Below, one piece after another: positions 7,743-9,210 of a stretch of 9,210 nucleotides of DNA. Every line of letters starts with the position of its first letter. Within the stretch, counting starts at the first letter, position 1. The notes below the pieces were generated by a model. That model ran no database searches, was not told where the DNA came from, and saw only the letters and a program-made list of their open reading frames with translations. The DNA is taken from NCBI GenBank assembly GCA_030599705.1, contig JAUVNM010000043.1, forward strand, positions 1-9,210, read 5' to 3'. The position numbers and the translations under genes are program-made. The DNA comes from Gammaproteobacteria bacterium (lineage in GTDB: Bacteria; Pseudomonadota; Gammaproteobacteria; UBA9214).

Positions 7743-8207
7743 TGCCGCAATGCCGGCCCCGATCGCCTTGCTGACATCCGCCTCCAGTTCCTGCAGCAAT
7801 GCGGCTGCCTTGCTGCCGACACCCGTGTGCGTTGGCCGGGCAAAGACCACACTGGTGGTACCCGCCTTGTGAAACAACGTGACATGCAGCGGACACAGGG
7901 ACAGCAGGCCGGGCTCGACGTTGCTGATTGCATTCGCGTACCAGGCATTGCAAAACACCATGGAGCGAATACCGGCAAGCCCGTTGCGGTTATAGTTGTC
8001 ACCCCAGCGTGCGGCAAACCCCGCGAGGTTACGCCCGATATTCGGCTCGAAGACCACGAAAAACCTGTTTTCTTCCAGAGACCTGTAAACACTTTGGTAA
8101 GTAGTTTCCAGGCCGCGGTCAACGTCCCAGCGCAGCACTCCCGGCAGGTCTGCACGGGCAGTTGCCGAGACTGCCAGAACCACCAGCAACAACAGTTTTC
8201 GAACCAT
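7716..8207 (-). CDS. DUF302-like exported protein of unknown function
   Basis: From ATG 8207 the product is 163 residues. It opens with a basic start and a hydrophobic core (MVRKLLLLVVLAVSATARA), a Sec signal peptide with a good A-R-A cleavage site before Asp20, so it should be periplasmic. The mature part resembles DUF302: an N-terminal part (about 28-58, GLETTYQSVYRSLEENRFFVVFE), then FCNAWYANAISNVEPGLLSLCPLHVTLFHKAG (85-116) and a helical end (VGSKAAALLQELEADVSKAI, 130-149). Cys86 and Cys105 lie where DUF302 proteins often have the C-N and P-C positions and might form a disulfide. The function of the family is not established. The last eight residues, VGPAPGRE, and the TAG stop are encoded by the inverted REP-like unit. 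A GTG at 8216 is an alternative start, but GGGGTG there better serves as ribosome binding site for ATG 8207. Confidence 0.78.
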   Translation of the reverse strand: MVRKLLLLVVLAVSATARADLPGVLRWDVDRGLETTYQSVYRSLEENRFFVVFEPNIGRNLAGFAARWGDNYNRNGLAGIRSMVFCNAWYANAISNVEPGLLSLCPLHVTLFHKAGTTSVVFARPTHTGVGSKAAALLQELEADVSKAIGAGIAAVGPAPGRE

Positions 8208-8227
8208 TTGCAGCACCCCGCTAGAAT
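8198..8227 (+). promoter_or_regulatory. Possible weak promoter for the SGNH hydrolase gene
   Basis: TAGAAT at 8222-8227 matches the sigma-70 -10 consensus at five of six bases, with TTCGAA (8198-8203) eighteen bases upstream as a poor -35. It would start transcription near 8234, before the hydrolase start. It is a motif guess only, and the -35 lies inside the divergent DUF302-like coding start. Confidence 0.2.
8214..8219 (-). promoter_or_regulatory. Ribosome binding site of the DUF302-like gene
   Basis: On the minus strand GGGGTG (8219-8214) sits six bases before ATG 8207. It is a fair match to GGAGGTG. It favours ATG 8207 over the GTG at 8216, which lies inside the site. Confidence 0.45.
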
Positions 8228-8271
8228 CTGATTACCCGTCTCTCCACCGGCTTCAGGCAAAGACACCAACC

Positions 8272-8931
8272 GTGGATTTTCCGATAATGCAAGTGCTATT
8301 ACAACGAATAACACGCAGGCCGCAAGCTATACCGGTGGCGTTCATCCTGGCCTTGCTGCTCTGCGGCTGCAGTGGCGAGGCACCGCGCATTGCCCCGTTG
8401 TCGCAGGATGCGGTTATTCTCGCCTTCGGTGACAGCCTGACCTGGGGCACCGGGGCGGCACGGGAATACAGCTATCCGGTCTGGCTGGAACAATTGATCA
8501 AGCGCCGCGTTGTCAACGCCGGTGTCCCCGGTGAACTCTCGGCACAGGGGCGGGAACGCCTGCCCCGGCTGCTGGAAGAACACCAGCCCGATCTGCTCAT
8601 CCTGTGCCACGGTGGCAATGACCTGCTGCGCAGGATTGACGCAGCGAAAACACGGGATAATCTTGTCTCGATGATCGATCAGGCCAAACGTCGCGGCATA
8701 CCGGTCACCCTCATCGGCGTGCCACAGCCTGCCCTGATGTTCCTGGAAGCCGCGCCCCTGTATGACGAGATCGCTGCTGAATATTCACTGCCCTACGAAG
8801 GAGAAGTCCTGGCTGAGGTCGTGGCTGACAATACTTTGAAATCAGACCGGATACACCCGAATGCAAGGGGTTACCAGACCATTGCGGAGGCAATTAACCG
8901 GCTGCTCGAAGCAAGTGGCGCCCTGCCTTGA
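8272..8931 (+). CDS. SGNH-family esterase/lysophospholipase (TesA-like), probable lipoprotein
   Basis: A 219-residue hydrolase (from GTG 8272) with all four SGNH blocks: GDSLTWG (53-59, nucleophile Ser55), NAGVPGE (82-88, oxyanion Gly84), GGND (114-117, Asn116) and SDRIHPN (191-197, Asp192 and His195 of the triad). The pattern is closest to TesA/lysophospholipase L1 and arylesterase-type enzymes, which hydrolyse acyl esters or thioesters; the exact substrate is unknown. The N-terminus has a basic stretch, a hydrophobic core (21-30) and L30-C31-G32-C33, a slightly unusual lipobox. Lipid anchoring at Cys33 is plausible, whereas classical TesA is soluble in the periplasm. The start could equally be ATG 8287 (five residues shorter); neither has a clear Shine-Dalgarno. 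It diverges from the DUF302-like gene with 64 bases between starts (79 if ATG 8287). Confidence 0.88.
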   Translation: MDFPIMQVLLQRITRRPQAIPVAFILALLLCGCSGEAPRIAPLSQDAVILAFGDSLTWGTGAAREYSYPVWLEQLIKRRVVNAGVPGELSAQGRERLPRLLEEHQPDLLILCHGGNDLLRRIDAAKTRDNLVSMIDQAKRRGIPVTLIGVPQPALMFLEAAPLYDEIAAEYSLPYEGEVLAEVVADNTLKSDRIHPNARGYQTIAEAINRLLEASGALP

Positions 8932-9094
8932 ACGCCGGCCACCCGGGTTCAGGCCTGGTCGGACACTGCCCGCCGTTTATAGCCTGACAGGGACAAAAAC
9001 ATGATCCTGGTCAAACAGGCAAGCGTTAACTCGGTTTACTATTGATCAGCATAAGAAATGTTTACCAGAGCCAACCAGTTCGCCAGGAGGCATC
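8932..9094. other. Intergenic gap before the host-attachment gene
   Basis: These 163 bases hold no confident gene. CCGGCCA (8935-8941) can pair with TGGTCGG (8956-8962) with one G-U pair, but no T-run follows, so it is not a convincing terminator. A 14-codon reading frame with a ribosome binding site lies at 9001-9045. The A/T-richer stretch 9020-9065 probably contains the promoter for the next gene, but I find no well-spaced -35/-10 pair. Confidence 0.4.
9085..9090 (+). promoter_or_regulatory. Ribosome binding site of the host-attachment-family gene
   Basis: A perfect AGGAGG lies four bases before ATG 9095. It is the strongest Shine-Dalgarno in the window and fixes the start, despite the short spacing. 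Confidence 0.75.
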
Positions 9095-9210
9095 ATGTCC
9101 AGACTATGGGTAATCGTTGCAGACCAGAGCAAGGCGCGTATTTTTACCGTTGCTGACCCCCGTGGTGCATTGCTGCATGTGGGTGAACTGGAACACCCGG
9201 AAGCACGTGA
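9095..9210 (+). CDS. Host attachment protein family (5' end only)
   Basis: Only the first 38 codons lie in the window; the frame is still open at the edge. The start MSRLWVIVADQSKARIF followed by DPRGALLHVGELEHPEAR matches the N-terminus of the family annotated as 'protein required for attachment to host cells'. That family begins with a W-x-x-V-A-D strand, an S/A-x-A-R-I-F helix and a later L-x-H-P-E motif. The name comes from early work on plant-associated bacteria; the fold is related to archaeal/eukaryotic release-factor-like domains and the biochemical role is unclear. It has its own strong ribosome binding site and is 163 bases from the hydrolase gene, so it may be an independent unit. 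Confidence 0.8.
   Translation, partial: MSRLWVIVADQSKARIFTVADPRGALLHVGELEHPEAR

Noticed and set aside
7739..8314. Alternative minus-strand frame (191 codons) over the DUF302-like gene
   Set aside because: The overlapping frame has a clear signal peptide and DUF302-like sequence, whereas this one is rich in C, R and W and runs into the hydrolase start.

Overview
The window reads as chromosomal DNA of a GC-rich gammaproteobacterium. The evidence is the succinylase-branch lysine genes of proteobacterial type (dapC, dapD, dapE in a row), Gram-negative signal peptides and lipoboxes, and a tripartite TRAP transporter. I cannot name the genus from sequence alone. No rRNA, tRNA, insertion sequence or phage gene is visible.

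Layout. On the minus strand at the left edge lies most of a GTG-started EamA/DMT-family membrane transporter gene, cut by the window edge. It diverges from a seven-gene plus-strand array (714-7651). The first three genes encode three consecutive steps of lysine/meso-diaminopimelate synthesis: DapD succinylates tetrahydrodipicolinate, DapC transaminates the product and DapE removes the succinyl group. They are followed after 41 bases by four overlapping genes for a TRAP transporter with a TPR-type lipoprotein partner: tatT-like, substrate-binding protein (dctP type), small permease (dctQ type) and large permease (dctM type). This is the gene content of the TPAT class (TPR-protein-associated TRAP transporters) described from Treponema pallidum. 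The solute receptor appears to lack the arginine that normally binds the substrate carboxylate, so its ligand may not be a simple organic acid.

Downstream of dctM is a short cluster of three hairpin units of REP type (two direct, one inverted, with a GTAG-like head). It lies exactly at the convergent junction with a minus-strand DUF302-like exported protein. The first unit overlaps the dctM stop codon, and the inverted unit encodes the last eight residues and stop of the DUF302-like gene. This is the least ordinary structure in the window.

The DUF302-like gene diverges from a lipoprotein-like SGNH (TesA/lysophospholipase L1-type) hydrolase. After a 163-base gap, the first 38 codons of a 'host attachment protein' family gene run off the right edge behind a strong ribosome binding site.
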